Source of the DNA: Salmonella enterica subsp. diarizonae
GTDB lineage: Bacteria > Pseudomonadota > Gammaproteobacteria > Enterobacterales > Enterobacteriaceae
Reading direction: 5' to 3'
Length of the DNA stretch: 64,000 bases
Assembly: GCF_008692785.1 (NCBI RefSeq)
Contig: NZ_VXJV01000005.1
Location: 124,001-188,000, forward strand
Part shown: one piece after another, positions 8,637 through 20,465 of the stretch
Layout: each line of letters starts with the position of its first letter
How positions within the stretch are numbered: the stretch's first letter is position 1
Notes under the pieces: generated by a model
The model's input: the letters and a program-made list of their open reading frames with translations, nothing else
What the model was told of the DNA's origin: nothing
Databases searched by the model: none
Made by a program: the position numbers and the translations under genes

Positions 8637-11600
8637 TTACTCCACGGCAAACACTTTGTCCAGTTTGCTGTAACCAAGTCCGTTGATTTTTTTCACTTTT
8701 ATCTGCACAGGGATACGTTCTTTCATGGCTTCCACGTGGCTAATAACGCCGATGGTCTTACCGCTGGCATTCAGCGCGTCGAGCGCATCCAGCGCGGCGT
8801 CCAGCGTTTCGCTATCAAGCGTGCCGAAGCCTTCGTCGAGGAACAAAGAGTCAATGCGCGTTTTATGGCTGACCAAATCTGATAACGCCAGCGCCAGCGC
8901 CAGGCTGACCAGGAAACTTTCGCCGCCTGATAAAGTGCGCGTATCGCGCACAGCGTCGGCCTGCCAGGTATCGACAACCTCCAGCTCCAGCGCGTCGCTG
9001 GCTTTACGTTGCAATAAATAACGACCATGCAGACGGGTGAGCTGATGATTCGCCAGCCAGACCAGATTATCCAGCGTCAGCCCCTGGGCGAATTTGCGGA
9101 ACTTATCACCCTCTTTAGAGCCGATCAGCGCATTAAGATAGCCCCAGTCTTCCACCTGCTGAGAGGCTTGCGTCATTTCCGCCATCAGCGCCCGTTGGTG
9201 CTGCCGATTATCTGCATCCTGTTTAATTTGCTGGCGGATTTCCCCCTGGCGTGTCGTGTTTTCACGCAGTTGTTGCGCCAACTGCGTCAGCCGCTGCGAG
9301 AGCTGCTCCGCCGTACACGTTGGCTCCAGACCGGCGGGCGGCTGTTGCTGATGGTCAGCCAGCGCCTGCGCGGACTGCGCGCTTAACGCCTTCGCTTGCT
9401 GTAGCTGACTTTCCAGCGCCTGTTGCTGTTTTTCCAGACGGGTCACGGTCTCTTCATCCAGCAACGCCGCCAGGAACGTTGTCTGGCTGTCAAACGGGCT
9501 ATTTTTTAACGCTGCGTCAAAATGCGCTATCGCCTCGGCGGCGCGCTGCTGCTCCTGTGTCGCCTGCTGCTGCAAGGTTTGCAATTGGCTTTGTAACGAC
9601 ACGCATTCATCATGCGCCTGCCGCCAGTTATCCAGCGGCACGTCGTCGGAATCCACGGTATCCGTTTGCGGTAGCGTCTCCAGCAACGGGGCAAGCCTGT
9701 CGATCTGCGTTTGCAAATCCGCGAACTCTGTCTGACGCTGTTGCCACATTTTCACTTCATCGGCGCGGTCATTCAGCCACGAAGCCTCCTCTTCTGGCGC
9801 AGGAAGGGAAAGCTTATACAGCGCCAAATCAGCCGTCAGCGACGCCTGACGCTGCGCAATCTGCGCGGTAAAGCGGGCTACCTGCTCGGTATGCGCGGCG
9901 ATTTGCGTTTGTAGAGCATGGCGCTGGCTTAGCTGATCCAACTGCTGCTCATGCTCTTCCGCGGCGGTCAGCCAGCCAGAGAGATCTTCTTGCGGCTGAA
10001 ACTTAACGCCCAGCGCGGCGCAGAGCGTTTGCCATTCCTCAGTAAGCGCTTGCTCTTCCTGCAACAGCGACTGCGCCTCGCTTTCATCCCGCTGTAATTG
10101 TTGCGTTAAGGCATCTAACTGTCCTCGCAGCGCAGCGCCTTCTTCCGCCAGCGTTTTGACCTCTTTTTCCAGCGCGTCGCGGCGGGTTTGATTCGTGCTC
10201 AGTTCGAGCGCCTGATAGGCGGCGATGGCGGGGTGTGTCGTCGAGCCGCAAAGCGGACACGGCTGGCCGGGCTGTAAGCGCGCCCGCTGGCTTTCCAGAT
10301 CTTTGATGCGCGCTTCCTGCTCGCAAATAGTGCGAACGTCCGCAAGCTCCTGTGCTTTGGTTTTATAACTCAGGCGCTTATCCGCCAGGCGTTGGGTGTA
10401 TTGCGTCTGTTCCTGATGATGACGCGTAATCGCCTCCTGTAGCTGCGTCTGACGCTTTTGTTTCGGGGTAATTTGCCCCTGAAGCGCGGCGAGACGCTGA
10501 CGTAGTGGACGTTGCCGGGTATGTAACGCCCTGGCTTCCGCCAGCGCCTGTGGCGTGAGATCGAGCATGAGCGGCGGTAGCGCGTCGAGTTGACGCGTAT
10601 CGCTCATCAACTGCTGTTGCCATTGGCTCAGTTGCGCCCGATCGTGGGATTGTTGTGTTAATAATGCTCGCCAACCCGCCAGTTCGCTGTGCCAGACGCG
10701 GATGCCGTCGTGTTCCGCCAGCCATGCCTTCAACCGCTGCCCTGTGGCGTTCAGTTGCGTGGATTGTCGATGCGCGCAGGCGCGGATACTCTGGCGCAGG
10801 CGATACGCGCTTTGTAAGCGAGCATTCACTTCATCAATGTGCTGGCGAACCCGCTCAACGGCGCGGGTTTGTTCCTGAATGCGCTCCCAATGCGGGCGCA
10901 ACTGGCGAGCAGGTTGCGCCAGAGTCAGCGCCGCGAGCTGCGGCTGCGCTTTTTCTCGCGCCTCTTGCGCCGCGTACAGCGACTGCTGCCGGGCGTGTAA
11001 TTCAGTGTGGAGCTCGTTTTTTCGGGTCAGCCAGTGAAGGTGCTGCTGCTGTACCTGCTGGCCGGCCAGCAGGCGTTTCTCTTCGTCAGTAAGCGCCTGC
11101 AAACTGGCTTCCAGTTGCTGTAACTGTTCGTCCGCCAATAGGGCGACGCCGCTGGCCTGCGCTTGTAACTTTTCCAGTTCGAGACGGGCTGATTTATGTT
11201 TTTCAAATACCTGTGCGGATATCTGCCCGTAAATCTCAGTGCCGGTGAGCTCCTCCAGAAGCTCTGCGCGCTCTTTCGCTTTGGCGTTAAGAAAGGCGGC
11301 GAACTGCCCCTGTGATAACAACATCGAACGGGTGAAGCGCCCGTAGTCCAGCCCGGTCAACGTGGCGATCATCTCCAGTTTATCCTTTACCTTATCGGCA
11401 AAGATTTTTCCGTCTGAACACCGCGCCAACTCCACGCGTGGTGCCTGGAGATTGCCGTCAGGCTGATTTCGGGCGCGGTTCTGGCTCCAGAACGCGCGCC
11501 AGGCTTCGCCTTTTACCTCAAACTCCACTTCGGCCAGACATTCCGCCGTATCGCGCGTCATCAAATCGTTTTGCGATTGCGATACCGTATTCAGGCGCGG

Positions 11601-11774
11601 CGTTTCGTGGTACAGCGCCAGGCAGATGGCGTCAAGCAAGGTGGTTTTTCCCGCGCCGGTCGGGCCGGTGATGGCGAATAACCCGTTACTGACAAACGGT
11701 TCGGCGGTAAAGTCGACCTTCCATTCTCCTTTCAGCGAGTTCAGGTTTTTCAGACGCAAACTGAGAATTTTCAT
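8637..11774 (-). CDS. sbcC: Exonuclease SbcC, ATPase subunit
   Basis: Rad50-like SMC-type ATPase of the SbcCD nuclease, which cleaves hairpins and protein-blocked DNA ends. At 1045 aa it is the expected length. It has Walker [15 protein letters not shown] (about residues 36-50), long glutamine-rich coiled coils from about residues 180 to 850, a central zinc-hook PCPLCG near residue 500, the ABC signature [15 protein letters not shown] and Walker [13 protein letters not shown] near the C-terminus. Its ATG overlaps the sbcD stop codon (ATGA), indicating translational coupling. Confidence 0.97.
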   Translation of the reverse strand: MKILSLRLKNLNSLKGEWKVDFTAEPFVSNGLFAITGPTGAGKTTLLDAICLALYHETPRLNTVSQSQNDLMTRDTAECLAEVEFEVKGEAWRAFWSQNRARNQPDGNLQAPRVELARCSDGKIFADKVKDKLEMIATLTGLDYGRFTRSMLLSQGQFAAFLNAKAKERAELLEELTGTEIYGQISAQVFEKHKSARLELEKLQAQASGVALLADEQLQQLEASLQALTDEEKRLLAGQQVQQQHLHWLTRKNELHTELHARQQSLYAAQEAREKAQPQLAALTLAQPARQLRPHWERIQEQTRAVERVRQHIDEVNARLQSAYRLRQSIRACAHRQSTQLNATGQRLKAWLAEHDGIRVWHSELAGWRALLTQQSHDRAQLSQWQQQLMSDTRQLDALPPLMLDLTPQALAEARALHTRQRPLRQRLAALQGQITPKQKRQTQLQEAITRHHQEQTQYTQRLADKRLSYKTKAQELADVRTICEQEARIKDLESQRARLQPGQPCPLCGSTTHPAIAAYQALELSTNQTRRDALEKEVKTLAEEGAALRGQLDALTQQLQRDESEAQSLLQEEQALTEEWQTLCAALGVKFQPQEDLSGWLTAAEEHEQQLDQLSQRHALQTQIAAHTEQVARFTAQIAQRQASLTADLALYKLSLPAPEEEASWLNDRADEVKMWQQRQTEFADLQTQIDRLAPLLETLPQTDTVDSDDVPLDNWRQAHDECVSLQSQLQTLQQQATQEQQRAAEAIAHFDAALKNSPFDSQTTFLAALLDEETVTRLEKQQQALESQLQQAKALSAQSAQALADHQQQPPAGLEPTCTAEQLSQRLTQLAQQLRENTTRQGEIRQQIKQDADNRQHQRALMAEMTQASQQVEDWGYLNALIGSKEGDKFRKFAQGLTLDNLVWLANHQLTRLHGRYLLQRKASDALELEVVDTWQADAVRDTRTLSGGESFLVSLALALALSDLVSHKTRIDSLFLDEGFGTLDSETLDAALDALDALNASGKTIGVISHVEAMKERIPVQIKVKKINGLGYSKLDKVFAVE

Positions 11775-12973
11775 GCCTCATGCTCCTCATTCAACGCGTA
11801 GAGCGTGCTGGAAAAGAGCTGATTCAGGCGCTCGCGCTGCGGGGTATCTAACGCTTCCAGCGCCAGCCGCCGCGCAAAAACCTCCTCCACGCTAAGCTCG
11901 CTTAATGTTTCCCGCCGTTCGTTCGCCAGCGAGCGTTCACGCTGTTCGCGGCTACGACGCACCAGTAATACTTCTACCGGTAGCGACTCCGTTAATGTCT
12001 GTATTTTTCTTTGTATATCATGTAGATAATCATCGCTGGTGATTTCAATATCCAGCCAGACGGGGGGCGATTGCTCAATGCCGCGCCACTGCTCAAGCTG
12101 TTCGGTAATTGACGCCAGGTCGCCTTTTAAAACCGCCAATGGTTGGCTAACGGGGATGGCCAGACTTTCGGTACTTTGCCATTTCCCCTGGTCGAAGGTC
12201 ACCAGATGCACGCATTTGCTTTTGCCGCACTCATCAAAGCTGAGGGCGATGGGGGAGCCGCAATAGCGGATATGCTCTGTGCCGCCGACACATTGCGCGC
12301 GGTGAATGTGTCCCAATGCGATATAATCCGCTGGTGGGAAATGCTCCGCCGGAAAGGCATCCAGCGTACCGATATAAATGTCGCGTACCGCATCGCTTTT
12401 GCTGGCGCCGACGGTGGTTAAATGCCCCGTCGCGATAACCGGCAACTTCCGTTCGCCGCGTAGCAGGCACGCTTCCTGGTACTGCTGTTGATAATAATCG
12501 GCAATCGCATGAAGGAGTTGCTGCTGTTTCTCGCTGCCGGACAACCCCGCCTGGCTGGTAATAATGTCGCGCGGGCGTAAAAAGGGAATGGGGCACAGTA
12601 CGGCGCCGGGAGAACCATCGCGGCGATGAAGTAGTTGCGGCGCATAGCCCGCGCTGGCGATCACGGTTGTATTGAGAAACGCCAGAATTTCGCGTGACTC
12701 GTTAAGCGTGGCAACGGAATCATGATTACCGGCCAGCACCACTAAATGACAGCCTGTTTGCTGTAAATTAACGACAAAACGGTTATAAAGTTCTCGGGCA
12801 TAGCTTGGCGGCGAACCGGTATCAAAAATATCGCCTGCGACAATAATGGCATCCACCTGATGGGACTGCGCGGTCTCCAGCAGCCAGTCCAGAAAAGCCT
12901 GATGCTCCGCGGCGCGGCTTTTACTGTAGAAATTTTGTCCCAGATGCCAGTCAGAGGTATGGAGGATGCGCAT
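11771..12973 (-). CDS. sbcD: Exonuclease SbcD, nuclease subunit
   Basis: Mre11-like metallophosphoesterase subunit of SbcCD, 400 aa. The metal-binding motifs are in order: HTSDWHLGQ (residues 4-12), [21 protein letters not shown] and LGHIHR. The start [11 protein letters not shown] was preferred over an in-frame start 22 codons upstream that has no family match. It is the first gene of sbcDC and divergent from phoB, with 214 bases between them; in E. coli this operon is near-adjacent to phoBR in the same way. Confidence 0.97.
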   Translation of the reverse strand: MRILHTSDWHLGQNFYSKSRAAEHQAFLDWLLETAQSHQVDAIIVAGDIFDTGSPPSYARELYNRFVVNLQQTGCHLVVLAGNHDSVATLNESREILAFLNTTVIASAGYAPQLLHRRDGSPGAVLCPIPFLRPRDIITSQAGLSGSEKQQQLLHAIADYYQQQYQEACLLRGERKLPVIATGHLTTVGASKSDAVRDIYIGTLDAFPAEHFPPADYIALGHIHRAQCVGGTEHIRYCGSPIALSFDECGKSKCVHLVTFDQGKWQSTESLAIPVSQPLAVLKGDLASITEQLEQWRGIEQSPPVWLDIEITSDDYLHDIQRKIQTLTESLPVEVLLVRRSREQRERSLANERRETLSELSVEEVFARRLALEALDTPQRERLNQLFSSTLYALNEEHEA

Positions 12974-13116
12974 AATAGTTCCATGCAAAAAAAGCGTGAA
13001 CGGGATTATACACGTCATCCCCTCCATTTTTGGGCGCAATTTACCGCCAGTAGACGGTAATGCAATGTTTCAACGGTGTCATAAATCATCAACATGCTGT
13101 CAATACCACCCCTTTT

Positions 13117-13138
13117 TTTCATAAATCTGTCATAAATC
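13117..13138 (+). promoter_or_regulatory. Pho box of the phoBR promoter
   Basis: Two consecutive 11-base direct repeats, TTTCATAAATC (13117-13127) and TGTCATAAATC (13128-13138), followed by a looser third copy that includes CATAAT (13144-13149), the likely -10. This is the PhoB-binding layout in place of a -35, so phoBR should autoactivate under phosphate starvation. Confidence 0.9.
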
Positions 13139-13187
13139 TGACGCATAATGGCGCGGCATTGATAACTAACGACTAACAGGGCAAATT

Positions 13188-13877
13188 ATGGCGAGACGTA
13201 TTCTGGTCGTAGAAGATGAGGCGCCGATCCGTGAAATGGTGTGCTTCGTGCTCGAACAAAATGGCTTTCAGCCCGTAGAAGCCGAAGATTATGACAGTGC
13301 GGTGAATAAACTTAATGAACCCTGGCCGGATCTCATCCTTCTTGACTGGATGTTGCCCGGCGGGTCTGGGTTACAGTTTATTAAACATCTCAAACGTGAA
13401 GCCATGACCCGGGATATTCCTGTGGTTATGCTGACGGCGAGAGGTGAGGAAGAAGATCGCGTGCGCGGGCTGGAAACCGGCGCTGACGATTACATTACCA
13501 AGCCGTTTTCCCCCAAGGAGTTGGTGGCGCGCATTAAGGCCGTTATGCGGCGTATCTCACCGATGGCGGTCGAAGAGGTGATCGAGATGCAGGGACTGAG
13601 CCTTGATCCTGGCTCTCATCGCGTGATGACCGGCGACAGCCCACTGGATATGGGGCCGACCGAATTTAAATTACTCCATTTCTTTATGACGCATCCGGAA
13701 CGGGTTTATAGTCGCGAACAGCTACTCAACCATGTCTGGGGCACCAATGTGTACGTTGAAGACCGGACGGTCGACGTGCATATTCGCCGTTTGCGTAAGG
13801 CGCTGGAGCACAGCGGCCACGACCGGATGGTGCAAACGGTACGCGGGACAGGGTATCGTTTTTCGACCCGCTTTTAA
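13188..13877 (+). CDS. phoB: Phosphate regulon response regulator PhoB
   Basis: OmpR/PhoB-class regulator, 229 aa, that activates Pho-regulon promoters when phosphorylated by PhoR. The receiver domain (1-125) has the acidic pocket E9/D10/E11, phospho-acceptor D53 ([11 protein letters not shown]) and the KPFSPKE lysine near residue 105. The winged-helix DNA-binding domain (130-229) includes [17 protein letters not shown] and [14 protein letters not shown]. It sits directly behind a Pho box. phoR follows after 69 bases that contain a stable hairpin. Confidence 0.98.
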   Translation: MARRILVVEDEAPIREMVCFVLEQNGFQPVEAEDYDSAVNKLNEPWPDLILLDWMLPGGSGLQFIKHLKREAMTRDIPVVMLTARGEEEDRVRGLETGADDYITKPFSPKELVARIKAVMRRISPMAVEEVIEMQGLSLDPGSHRVMTGDSPLDMGPTEFKLLHFFMTHPERVYSREQLLNHVWGTNVYVEDRTVDVHIRRLRKALEHSGHDRMVQTVRGTGYRFSTRF

Positions 13878-13878
13878 T

Positions 13879-13920
13879 GCCTTTTCCGCCAGTAGATCAC
13901 AGGCTTCTGGCGGAGAAGGC
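13879..13920 (+). other. Hairpin in the phoB-phoR intercistronic gap
   Basis: GCCTTTTCCGCCAG (13879-13892) pairs with CTGGCGGAGAAGGC (13907-13920): 14 pairs including one G-U, with a 14-base loop. Only three T follow, so it is a poor intrinsic terminator. It could stabilise phoB mRNA, attenuate read-through or uncouple phoR translation, giving more PhoB than PhoR. Confidence 0.6.
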
Positions 13921-13946
13921 TTTCCATTCTTGAGGGAGTATGACGC

Positions 13947-15242
13947 GTGCTGGAACGGCTGTCATGGAAAAGGCTGGTGCTGGAGTTGGTGCTCTGTTGC
14001 ATCCCCGCGCTTATCCTTAGCGCTTTTTTTGGTTATCTGCCGTGGTTTTTACTGGCGGCGGTGACGGGACTGCTTGCCTGGCATTTCTGGAATTTATTGC
14101 GCCTCTCCTGGTGGCTTTGGGTCGACAGAAGTATGACGCCGCCGCCGGGACGGGGAAGTTGGGAGCCGCTGTTATACGGTTTACACCAGATGCAGTTGCG
14201 AAATAAGAAGCGCCGCCGCGAGCTGGGGAACCTGATTAAACGTTTTCGCAGCGGCGCGGAGTCGCTGCCTGATGCAGTGGTACTGACCACAGAAGAGGGC
14301 GGCATTTTTTGGTGTAACGGTTTGGCGCAACAGATACTGGGGCTACGCTGGCCGGATGACAGCGGGCAGAATATTCTCAATCTGCTGCGTTACCCGGAGT
14401 TTACCCAGTATTTAAAAACGCGTGATTTCACCCGTCCGCTTCATCTGGTGCTGAATACCGGGCGGCACCTGGAGATCCGTGTCATGCCTTATACCGATAA
14501 ACAACTCCTGATGGTGGCGCGCGATGTGACGCAAATGCATCAGCTTGAAGGCGCCAGGCGTAACTTTTTCGCCAACGTTAGTCATGAGTTGCGTACGCCA
14601 TTGACGGTATTGCAAGGCTATCTGGAAATGATGCAGGAACAGGCGCTGGAGGGGGCGACGCGAGAGAAAGCGCTGCATACGATGCGCGAGCAAACGTATC
14701 GTATGGAAGGGCTGGTAAAACAATTGCTTACGTTATCTAAAATTGAGGCGGCCCCGGCGCTGTTATTAAATGAAAAAGTGGATGTACCGATGATGCTGCG
14801 GATCGTGGAGCGTGAAGCGCAGACGCTCAGCCAGCAGAAGCATACCTTTACGTTTGAGGTCGACGATAGTCTTAGCGTTCTGGGCAACGAAGAGCAGCTA
14901 CGCAGCGCGATCTCAAACCTGGTGTATAACGCGGTAAACCATACGCCGGCGGGAACGCATATTACGGTGAGCTGGCGACATGTCGCGCATGGCGCTGAGT
15001 TTTGCATACAAGATAACGGTCCGGGGATTGCCGCTGAGCATATTCCTCGTCTGACCGAACGCTTCTACCGTGTCGATAAAGCGCGTTCGCGTCAAACGGG
15101 CGGCAGCGGCCTGGGGTTGGCGATTGTGAAACATGCGCTGAATCATCATGAAAGCCGCCTTGAAGTCGACAGTTTGCCTGGTAAAGGAACGCGATTTAGC
15201 TTTGTTCTGCCGGAACGTTTAATTGCCAAAAATAGCGTCTAA
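13947..15242 (+). CDS. phoR: Phosphate regulon sensor histidine kinase PhoR
   Basis: Membrane sensor kinase/phosphatase, 431 aa, that receives the phosphate signal through PstSCAB-PhoU and phosphorylates PhoB. Two N-terminal membrane helices lie at about residues 10-52, with an arginine-rich linker and a PAS domain around 95-195. The DHp helix carries phospho-acceptor H213 ([15 protein letters not shown]). The ATPase domain has an N-box ([11 protein letters not shown]), G1 (DNGPGIA), F-box (TERFYRVD) and G2 ([13 protein letters not shown]). Translation starts at GTG 13947, with GAGGGAGTATG upstream. Confidence 0.97.
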   Translation: MLERLSWKRLVLELVLCCIPALILSAFFGYLPWFLLAAVTGLLAWHFWNLLRLSWWLWVDRSMTPPPGRGSWEPLLYGLHQMQLRNKKRRRELGNLIKRFRSGAESLPDAVVLTTEEGGIFWCNGLAQQILGLRWPDDSGQNILNLLRYPEFTQYLKTRDFTRPLHLVLNTGRHLEIRVMPYTDKQLLMVARDVTQMHQLEGARRNFFANVSHELRTPLTVLQGYLEMMQEQALEGATREKALHTMREQTYRMEGLVKQLLTLSKIEAAPALLLNEKVDVPMMLRIVEREAQTLSQQKHTFTFEVDDSLSVLGNEEQLRSAISNLVYNAVNHTPAGTHITVSWRHVAHGAEFCIQDNGPGIAAEHIPRLTERFYRVDKARSRQTGGSGLGLAIVKHALNHHESRLEVDSLPGKGTRFSFVLPERLIAKNSV

Positions 15243-15268
15243 TTACCTTTCGTAAGTATAACTTTCCA

Positions 15269-15297
15269 TAAGCCAGCGGATGCTGGCTTATTTTCTT
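15269..15297 (+). terminator. Rho-independent terminator after phoR
   Basis: TAAGCCAGC (15269-15277) and GCTGGCTTA (15282-15290) form a perfect 9-bp stem with a GGAT loop, followed by TTTTCTT. It lies 27 bases after the phoR stop. Confidence 0.85.
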
Positions 15298-15650
15298 TGC
15301 AGTTAATGCGGGGGCGCTGAAACTTTCAACGTCTGGTGGTTTTTTGTTCGCATGATTAGCCATAACTTTTTCATGAGAATGGTGTTTTATTCTGGTTGTA
15401 AATTTCATATCGCTATATTCATCTGGTTTTTAGATCCCACCTTGCTTTAAAACGTTATAAGCGTTTAAATTGCGCTCCAGGTGCTGTCATTACGGCTGCA
15501 TTTGCGCGGTAAATCGAAAAACAATTCTTCGCCGCATCGGTCCGGGAGTTTTTCCCGCTGAAATTGATAAAAAACGCCGCTTTATAATCCTCCGGGAAAG
15601 GCAAAAATTTTAATGTTTACAACATCACCATCCACAGGCAGTAAGACTTT
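15298..15650. other. phoR-brnQ intergenic region with brnQ promoter
   Basis: No gene was found in this stretch. TATAAT at 15583-15588, about 62 bases before the brnQ ATG, is a good -10 hexamer; TTGATA lies only 13 bases upstream of it (15564-15569), too close for a standard -35. The short inverted pieces GGGAGTTTTTCCC (15544-15556) and CCGGGAAAGG (15592-15601) nearby may form secondary structure. I see no leader peptide or riboswitch. Confidence 0.4.
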
Positions 15651-16970
15651 ATGACCCATCAGTTAAAATCGCGCGATATCATCGCCCTGGGCTTTATGAC
15701 ATTTGCGCTGTTCGTTGGCGCAGGCAATATTATTTTTCCTCCTATGGTCGGTTTGCAGGCGGGTGAACACGTCTGGACAGCCGCTATTGGCTTTCTGATT
15801 ACCGCCGTGGGTCTACCGGTTCTTACCGTTGTGGCGCTGGCGAAAGTCGGCGGCGGCGTAGACAGCCTCAGTACGCCGATTGGTAAAGTGGCGGGCCTCC
15901 TGCTGGCGACCGTTTGTTATCTGGCCGTCGGGCCGTTATTTGCGACGCCGCGTACCGCGACGGTGTCGTTTGAGGTCGGTATCGCTCCGTTGACCGGCGA
16001 TTCTGCAATGCCGTTGCTGATTTACAGCGTGGTCTATTTCGCTATCGTTATTCTGGTTTCCCTCTATCCGGGTAAGCTGCTGGATACGGTAGGGAATTTC
16101 CTGGCGCCGTTGAAAATTATTGCGCTGGTCATCCTTTCCGTTGCGGCTATCGTTTGGCCTGCCGGTCCAATCAGCAACGCCCTGGACGCTTATCAGAATG
16201 CGGCCTTTTCTAACGGATTTGTGAACGGCTATCTGACGATGGATACGCTGGGCGCGATGGTGTTTGGTATCGTTATTGTGAACGCGGCGCGTTCTCGCGG
16301 CGTTACCGAAGCGCGCCTGTTGACGCGTTACACGGTCTGGGCCGGCCTGATGGCGGGCGTGGGGCTGACGCTGCTTTACCTTGCCTTGTTCCGCTTAGGC
16401 TCTGACAGCGCGACGTTGGTCGATCAGTCAGCGAACGGCGCGGCGATTCTTCATGCCTACGTTCAGCATACCTTTGGCGGCGCGGGAAGCTTCCTGTTGG
16501 CGGCGCTAATCTTTATCGCCTGTCTGGTGACGGCGGTGGGGCTGACCTGCGCCTGCGCTGAGTTCTTCGCGCAGTATATTCCGCTGTCTTACCGGACGCT
16601 GGTCTTTATCCTCGGCGGCTTCTCTATGGTGGTGTCAAACCTCGGACTGAGCCATCTGATTCAAATCTCCATTCCGGTGCTGACGGCTATCTATCCGCCG
16701 TGTATCGCACTGGTTGTATTAAGTTTTACCCGCTCATGGTGGCATAATTCCACCCGCATCATCGCACCGGCAATGTTTATCAGCCTGCTTTTTGGTATCC
16801 TTGACGGCATCAAAGCATCTGCCTTTGGCGATGTGTTGCCAGCCTGGAGCCAGCGTTTGCCGCTGGCGGAACAAGGACTGGCGTGGTTGATGCCAACGGT
16901 GGTGATGGTGATCCTGGCGATTATCTGGGATCGCGCGGCGGGTCGACAGGTGGCCTCCAGCGCTCACTAA
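15651..16970 (+). CDS. brnQ: Branched-chain amino acid transporter BrnQ (LIV-II)
   Basis: Inner-membrane cation-coupled uptake of leucine, isoleucine and valine (LIVCS family). At 439 aa it has about 12 hydrophobic segments and the family N-terminus [20 protein letters not shown] followed by [11 protein letters not shown], the unwound first helix of LeuT-fold transporters. A strong terminator follows, and proY is the next gene in the same direction. Confidence 0.96.
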   Translation: MTHQLKSRDIIALGFMTFALFVGAGNIIFPPMVGLQAGEHVWTAAIGFLITAVGLPVLTVVALAKVGGGVDSLSTPIGKVAGLLLATVCYLAVGPLFATPRTATVSFEVGIAPLTGDSAMPLLIYSVVYFAIVILVSLYPGKLLDTVGNFLAPLKIIALVILSVAAIVWPAGPISNALDAYQNAAFSNGFVNGYLTMDTLGAMVFGIVIVNAARSRGVTEARLLTRYTVWAGLMAGVGLTLLYLALFRLGSDSATLVDQSANGAAILHAYVQHTFGGAGSFLLAALIFIACLVTAVGLTCACAEFFAQYIPLSYRTLVFILGGFSMVVSNLGLSHLIQISIPVLTAIYPPCIALVVLSFTRSWWHNSTRIIAPAMFISLLFGILDGIKASAFGDVLPAWSQRLPLAEQGLAWLMPTVVMVILAIIWDRAAGRQVASSAH

Positions 16971-16990
16971 AATCGCTGACATATGTGTAC

Positions 16991-17020
16991 ACCACGGGGC
17001 TTAACGCCCCGTGGTTTTTT
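16991..17020 (+). terminator. Rho-independent terminator between brnQ and proY
   Basis: ACCACGGGGC (16991-17000) and GCCCCGTGGT (17006-17015) form a perfect 10-bp stem with loop TTAAC and a run of T to 17020. It ends only 24 bases before the proY ATG, so proY depends on read-through or on a promoter inside brnQ. Confidence 0.92.
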
Positions 17021-17044
17021 ATTGTGTTGATAGGTCAGAAATTG

Positions 17045-18415
17045 ATGGAAAGCAATAATAAGCTAAAGCGTGGGCTGAGTACCCGGCACATTCGCTTTAT
17101 GGCATTAGGTTCGGCAATCGGCACCGGCCTGTTTTACGGCTCGGCGGACGCCATCAAAATGGCGGGGCCGAGCGTGCTGTTGGCCTATATTATTGGCGGG
17201 GTCGCGGCATATATCATTATGCGCGCATTGGGGGAAATGTCCGTTCACAACCCTGCCGCCAGCTCATTTTCGCGCTATGCGCAGGAAAACCTCGGCCCGC
17301 TGGCGGGCTATATCACCGGCTGGACCTACTGTTTTGAGATCCTGATCGTCGCCATTGCCGACGTGACCGCGTTCGGCATATACATGGGCGTCTGGTTCCC
17401 CGCCGTGCCGCACTGGATTTGGGTGCTTAGCGTGGTGCTGATCATTTGCGCCATCAACCTGATGAGCGTCAAGGTGTTTGGCGAGCTGGAGTTTTGGTTC
17501 TCCTTCTTCAAAGTCGCCACCATTATTATCATGATTGTCGCGGGTATCGGTATCATTGTGTGGGGAATTGGCAACGGCGGGCAGCCCACCGGCATTCATA
17601 ACCTGTGGAGCAACGGCGGGTTCTTCAGCAATGGCTGGCTGGGAATGATCATGTCGCTGCAAATGGTGATGTTCGCTTACGGCGGGATTGAGATTATCGG
17701 TATCACCGCCGGGGAAGCGAAAGACCCGGAGAAATCCATTCCGCGGGCCATTAACTCGGTACCGATGCGTATCCTGGTATTTTATGTCGGCACGTTGTTC
17801 GTCATTATGTCTATCTATCCGTGGAATCAGGTCGGCACGGACGGTAGCCCATTTGTGCTGACGTTTCAGCATATGGGGATTACCTTTGCCGCCAGCATTC
17901 TGAACTTTGTGGTATTGACTGCCTCGCTTTCCGCTATCAACTCCGATGTGTTTGGCGTAGGCCGTATGCTGCATGGTATGGCGGAGCAGGGGAGCGCGCC
18001 GAAAATCTTTGCCAAAACGTCACGCCGTGGTATTCCGTGGGTCACTGTGCTGGTGATGACGATTGCGCTGCTGTTTGCGGTTTATCTGAACTACATCATG
18101 CCGGAAAACGTTTTCCTGGTGATTGCCTCCCTGGCGACGTTTGCGACAGTATGGGTGTGGATTATGATCCTGCTGTCGCAAATCGCCTTCCGTCGTCGTT
18201 TACCGCCGGAAGAGGTAAAAGCGCTGAAGTTTAAGGTGCCGGGCGGTGTCGTAACGACGATAGTGGGTCTGATTTTCCTGGTCTTCATTATTGCGCTTAT
18301 CGGCTATCATCCGGATACCCGCATCTCACTGTATGTGGGCTTCGCCTGGATAGTTTTGCTGTTGATTGGCTGGATGTTTAAACGCCGTCGCGACCGTCAG
18401 TTGGCGCAGGCGTAG
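17045..18415 (+). CDS. proY: Amino acid permease ProY
   Basis: Inner-membrane permease of the amino acid-polyamine-organocation (AAT) family, 456 aa and about 12 membrane helices. It was described in S. Typhimurium as a cryptic proline permease; later E. coli work suggested histidine as a substrate, so specificity is open. The signature [20 protein letters not shown] lies in helix 1. The start [20 protein letters not shown] matches AroP/ProY relatives; a longer frame running back into brnQ is rejected. A brnQ terminator hairpin stands between the two genes. Confidence 0.93.
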   Translation: MESNNKLKRGLSTRHIRFMALGSAIGTGLFYGSADAIKMAGPSVLLAYIIGGVAAYIIMRALGEMSVHNPAASSFSRYAQENLGPLAGYITGWTYCFEILIVAIADVTAFGIYMGVWFPAVPHWIWVLSVVLIICAINLMSVKVFGELEFWFSFFKVATIIIMIVAGIGIIVWGIGNGGQPTGIHNLWSNGGFFSNGWLGMIMSLQMVMFAYGGIEIIGITAGEAKDPEKSIPRAINSVPMRILVFYVGTLFVIMSIYPWNQVGTDGSPFVLTFQHMGITFAASILNFVVLTASLSAINSDVFGVGRMLHGMAEQGSAPKIFAKTSRRGIPWVTVLVMTIALLFAVYLNYIMPENVFLVIASLATFATVWVWIMILLSQIAFRRRLPPEEVKALKFKVPGGVVTTIVGLIFLVFIIALIGYHPDTRISLYVGFAWIVLLLIGWMFKRRRDRQLAQA

Positions 18416-18428
18416 TCGTTTTTCTCTG

Positions 18429-18472
18429 CCTTATCCGGTCTGCAGGCAACTGTAGGCCGGATAAGCGGAGCC
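18429..18472. repeat. REP element between proY and malZ
   Basis: CTTATCCGG (18430-18438) and CCGGATAAG (18457-18465) are the arms of a REP-type palindrome. It probably also ends or stabilises the proY transcript. Confidence 0.75.
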
Positions 18473-18488
18473 GCTTCTCCTCCTTGCG

Positions 18489-18518
18489 TCTCCTCCCCTA
18501 ATAAACCCTCGGATGATG
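18489..18518. promoter_or_regulatory. Possible MalT boxes upstream of malZ
   Basis: On the minus strand 18489-18498 reads GGGGAGGAGA, close to the MalT consensus GGGGAKGAGG; TCGGATGATG at 18509-18518 on the plus strand is a weaker copy (about 7 of 10). malZ is a MalT-regulon gene in E. coli. The call rests on short motifs. Confidence 0.45.
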
Positions 18519-18576
18519 AGTTATCCTTTAAATCCCTGTGGCAAGGTGACCCCATTTTCAGTAGAGGGGATACGAG

Positions 18577-20394
18577 ATGTTGAATGCCTGGCACCTACCG
18601 GTTGCCCCATTTGTGAAGCAACATAACGATAAATTAATCATTACGTTGTGGCTGAGCGGAGAAAATCCGCCTTCTCGCGTGACGTTGCGCTCAGAATTCG
18701 ATAATGAAGAAATCTCGCTGGCGATGCGCAAACAGCGCCGCCAGCCGCAGCCGGGCGTGACGGCGTGGCGAGCGACGCTCGATATCGCGTTAGGGCAGCC
18801 CCGTCGCCGTTACAGCTTTAAATTGCTTTGGCATGACCGTCAGCGATGGTTTACGCCGCAGGGATTTAGCCGTTTTCCGCCTGCGCGTCTGGAACAATTT
18901 GCGGTTGATGCGCCGGATAGCGGCCCACAGTGGGTCGCCGATCAAATTTTTTATCAGATCTTCCCGGATCGTTTTGCCCGCAGCGAGACGCGTGAAGCAG
19001 ATCAGGACCGAGTGTATTACCATCATGCCGCGGGGCAGGAGATTGTGCTGCGTGACTGGGACGATCCTTTAACCATCCAGGCGGGCGGTTCCACCTTTTA
19101 CGGCGGCTGTCTGAATGGCATTTGCGAGAAGCTACCGTATCTGAAAAAACTGGGCGTCACAGCGCTATATCTGAACCCGGTATTTACCGCGCCGAGCGTC
19201 CATAAGTATGACACGGAAGATTATCGCCATGTCGATCCGCAATTTGGCGGCGATCGGGCGCTGCTACGCCTGCGGCGTGAAACGCATTCGCAGGGCATGC
19301 GACTGGTGCTGGATGGCGTGTTTAACCATAGCGGCGACTCGCACGCGTGGTTTGACAGGCATAACCGCAGCACTGGCGGCGCGTGCCATCATCCGGACTC
19401 GCCGTGGCGCGACTGGTACTCCTTTTCGCCACAAGGCGTGGCGCTGGACTGGCTGGGTTATCCGAGCCTGCCGAAACTTGATTATCAATCAGAAACGCTG
19501 GTGGATGAGATCTATCGCGGTGAGGACAGTATTGTTCGTCACTGGCTAAAGGCGCCGTGGAATATGGACGGCTGGCGGCTGGATGTCGTACATATGCTGG
19601 GCGAGGCGGGTGGGGCGCGCAACAATTTGCAGCATGTCGCCGGCATTACCCGGGCGGCAAAAGAGGCGCAGCCCGAAGCCTATATTGTGGGAGAACATTT
19701 CGGCGATGCGCGGCAGTGGCTACAGGCCGACGTGGAAGATGCCGCCATGAATTATCGCGGTTTTACCTTCCCGCTGTGGGGATTTCTCGCCAAAACTGAT
19801 ATCGCTTACGAGCCGCAGCATATCGATGCCCGGACCTGTATCGCGTGGATGGATAACTACCGCGCCGGATTATCGCACCAGCAACAACTGCGCATGTTTA
19901 ATCAACTCGACAGCCATGATACCGCGCGCTTTAAGACCCTGCTGGGTAAAGACAAGGCGCGCCTGCCGCTGGCAGTGGTCTGGCTGTTTACCTGGCCCGG
20001 CGTGCCATGTATCTATTATGGCGATGAAGTCGGCGTAGACGGCGCGAATGATCCGCTGTGCCGCAAACCGTTCCCGTGGGACGAACGCAAGCAGGACGGT
20101 AACTTGCTGGCGCTGTACCAGCGTATGGTGAAACTGCGCCAGCGCAGTCTGGCGCTGCGTCGTGGCGGATGCCAGGCGCTGTATGCCGAAGGTGATGTAG
20201 TGGTGTTCGTGCGGGTTTATCAGCAGCAGCGGGCGCTGGTGGCGATTAACCGGGGCGAGGCCTGTGAAGTGGCGCTGGAAGCGTCGCCGTTGCTGAACGT
20301 GGCCGGATGGCAATGTAAAACGGGAAGCGGTGACATCCGCGAGGGGAGGCTTACTTTACCCGCGATTTCCGCGACGGTATGGATGAATCGTTGA
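18577..20394 (+). CDS. malZ: Maltodextrin glucosidase MalZ
   Basis: Cytoplasmic GH13 enzyme, 605 aa, that removes glucose from the reducing end of maltotriose and longer maltodextrins. The N-terminal beta-domain (about 1-120) precedes the (beta/alpha)8 barrel. Conserved GH13 regions are DGVFNH (246-251), DGWRLDVVH with nucleophile D336, VGEHFGD with acid E373, and QLDSHD (443-448). It lies alone behind possible MalT boxes, away from the malT and malEFG clusters, as in E. coli. A bidirectional terminator separates it from tsaA. Confidence 0.96.
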   Translation: MLNAWHLPVAPFVKQHNDKLIITLWLSGENPPSRVTLRSEFDNEEISLAMRKQRRQPQPGVTAWRATLDIALGQPRRRYSFKLLWHDRQRWFTPQGFSRFPPARLEQFAVDAPDSGPQWVADQIFYQIFPDRFARSETREADQDRVYYHHAAGQEIVLRDWDDPLTIQAGGSTFYGGCLNGICEKLPYLKKLGVTALYLNPVFTAPSVHKYDTEDYRHVDPQFGGDRALLRLRRETHSQGMRLVLDGVFNHSGDSHAWFDRHNRSTGGACHHPDSPWRDWYSFSPQGVALDWLGYPSLPKLDYQSETLVDEIYRGEDSIVRHWLKAPWNMDGWRLDVVHMLGEAGGARNNLQHVAGITRAAKEAQPEAYIVGEHFGDARQWLQADVEDAAMNYRGFTFPLWGFLAKTDIAYEPQHIDARTCIAWMDNYRAGLSHQQQLRMFNQLDSHDTARFKTLLGKDKARLPLAVVWLFTWPGVPCIYYGDEVGVDGANDPLCRKPFPWDERKQDGNLLALYQRMVKLRQRSLALRRGGCQALYAEGDVVVFVRVYQQQRALVAINRGEACEVALEASPLLNVAGWQCKTGSGDIREGRLTLPAISATVWMNR

Positions 20395-20423
20395 GGCGAA
20401 GTGGTTCGTAAAACCTCACGCAT

Positions 20424-20451
20424 AAAAAAGGCTCGCGATAGCGAGCCTTTT
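20424..20451. terminator. Bidirectional terminator between malZ and tsaA
   Basis: A run of A, GGCTCGC (20430-20436), loop GATA, GCGAGCC (20441-20447), then TTTT. It works for both convergent genes. Confidence 0.92.
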
Positions 20452-20465
20452 ATCAATGCACTGAC

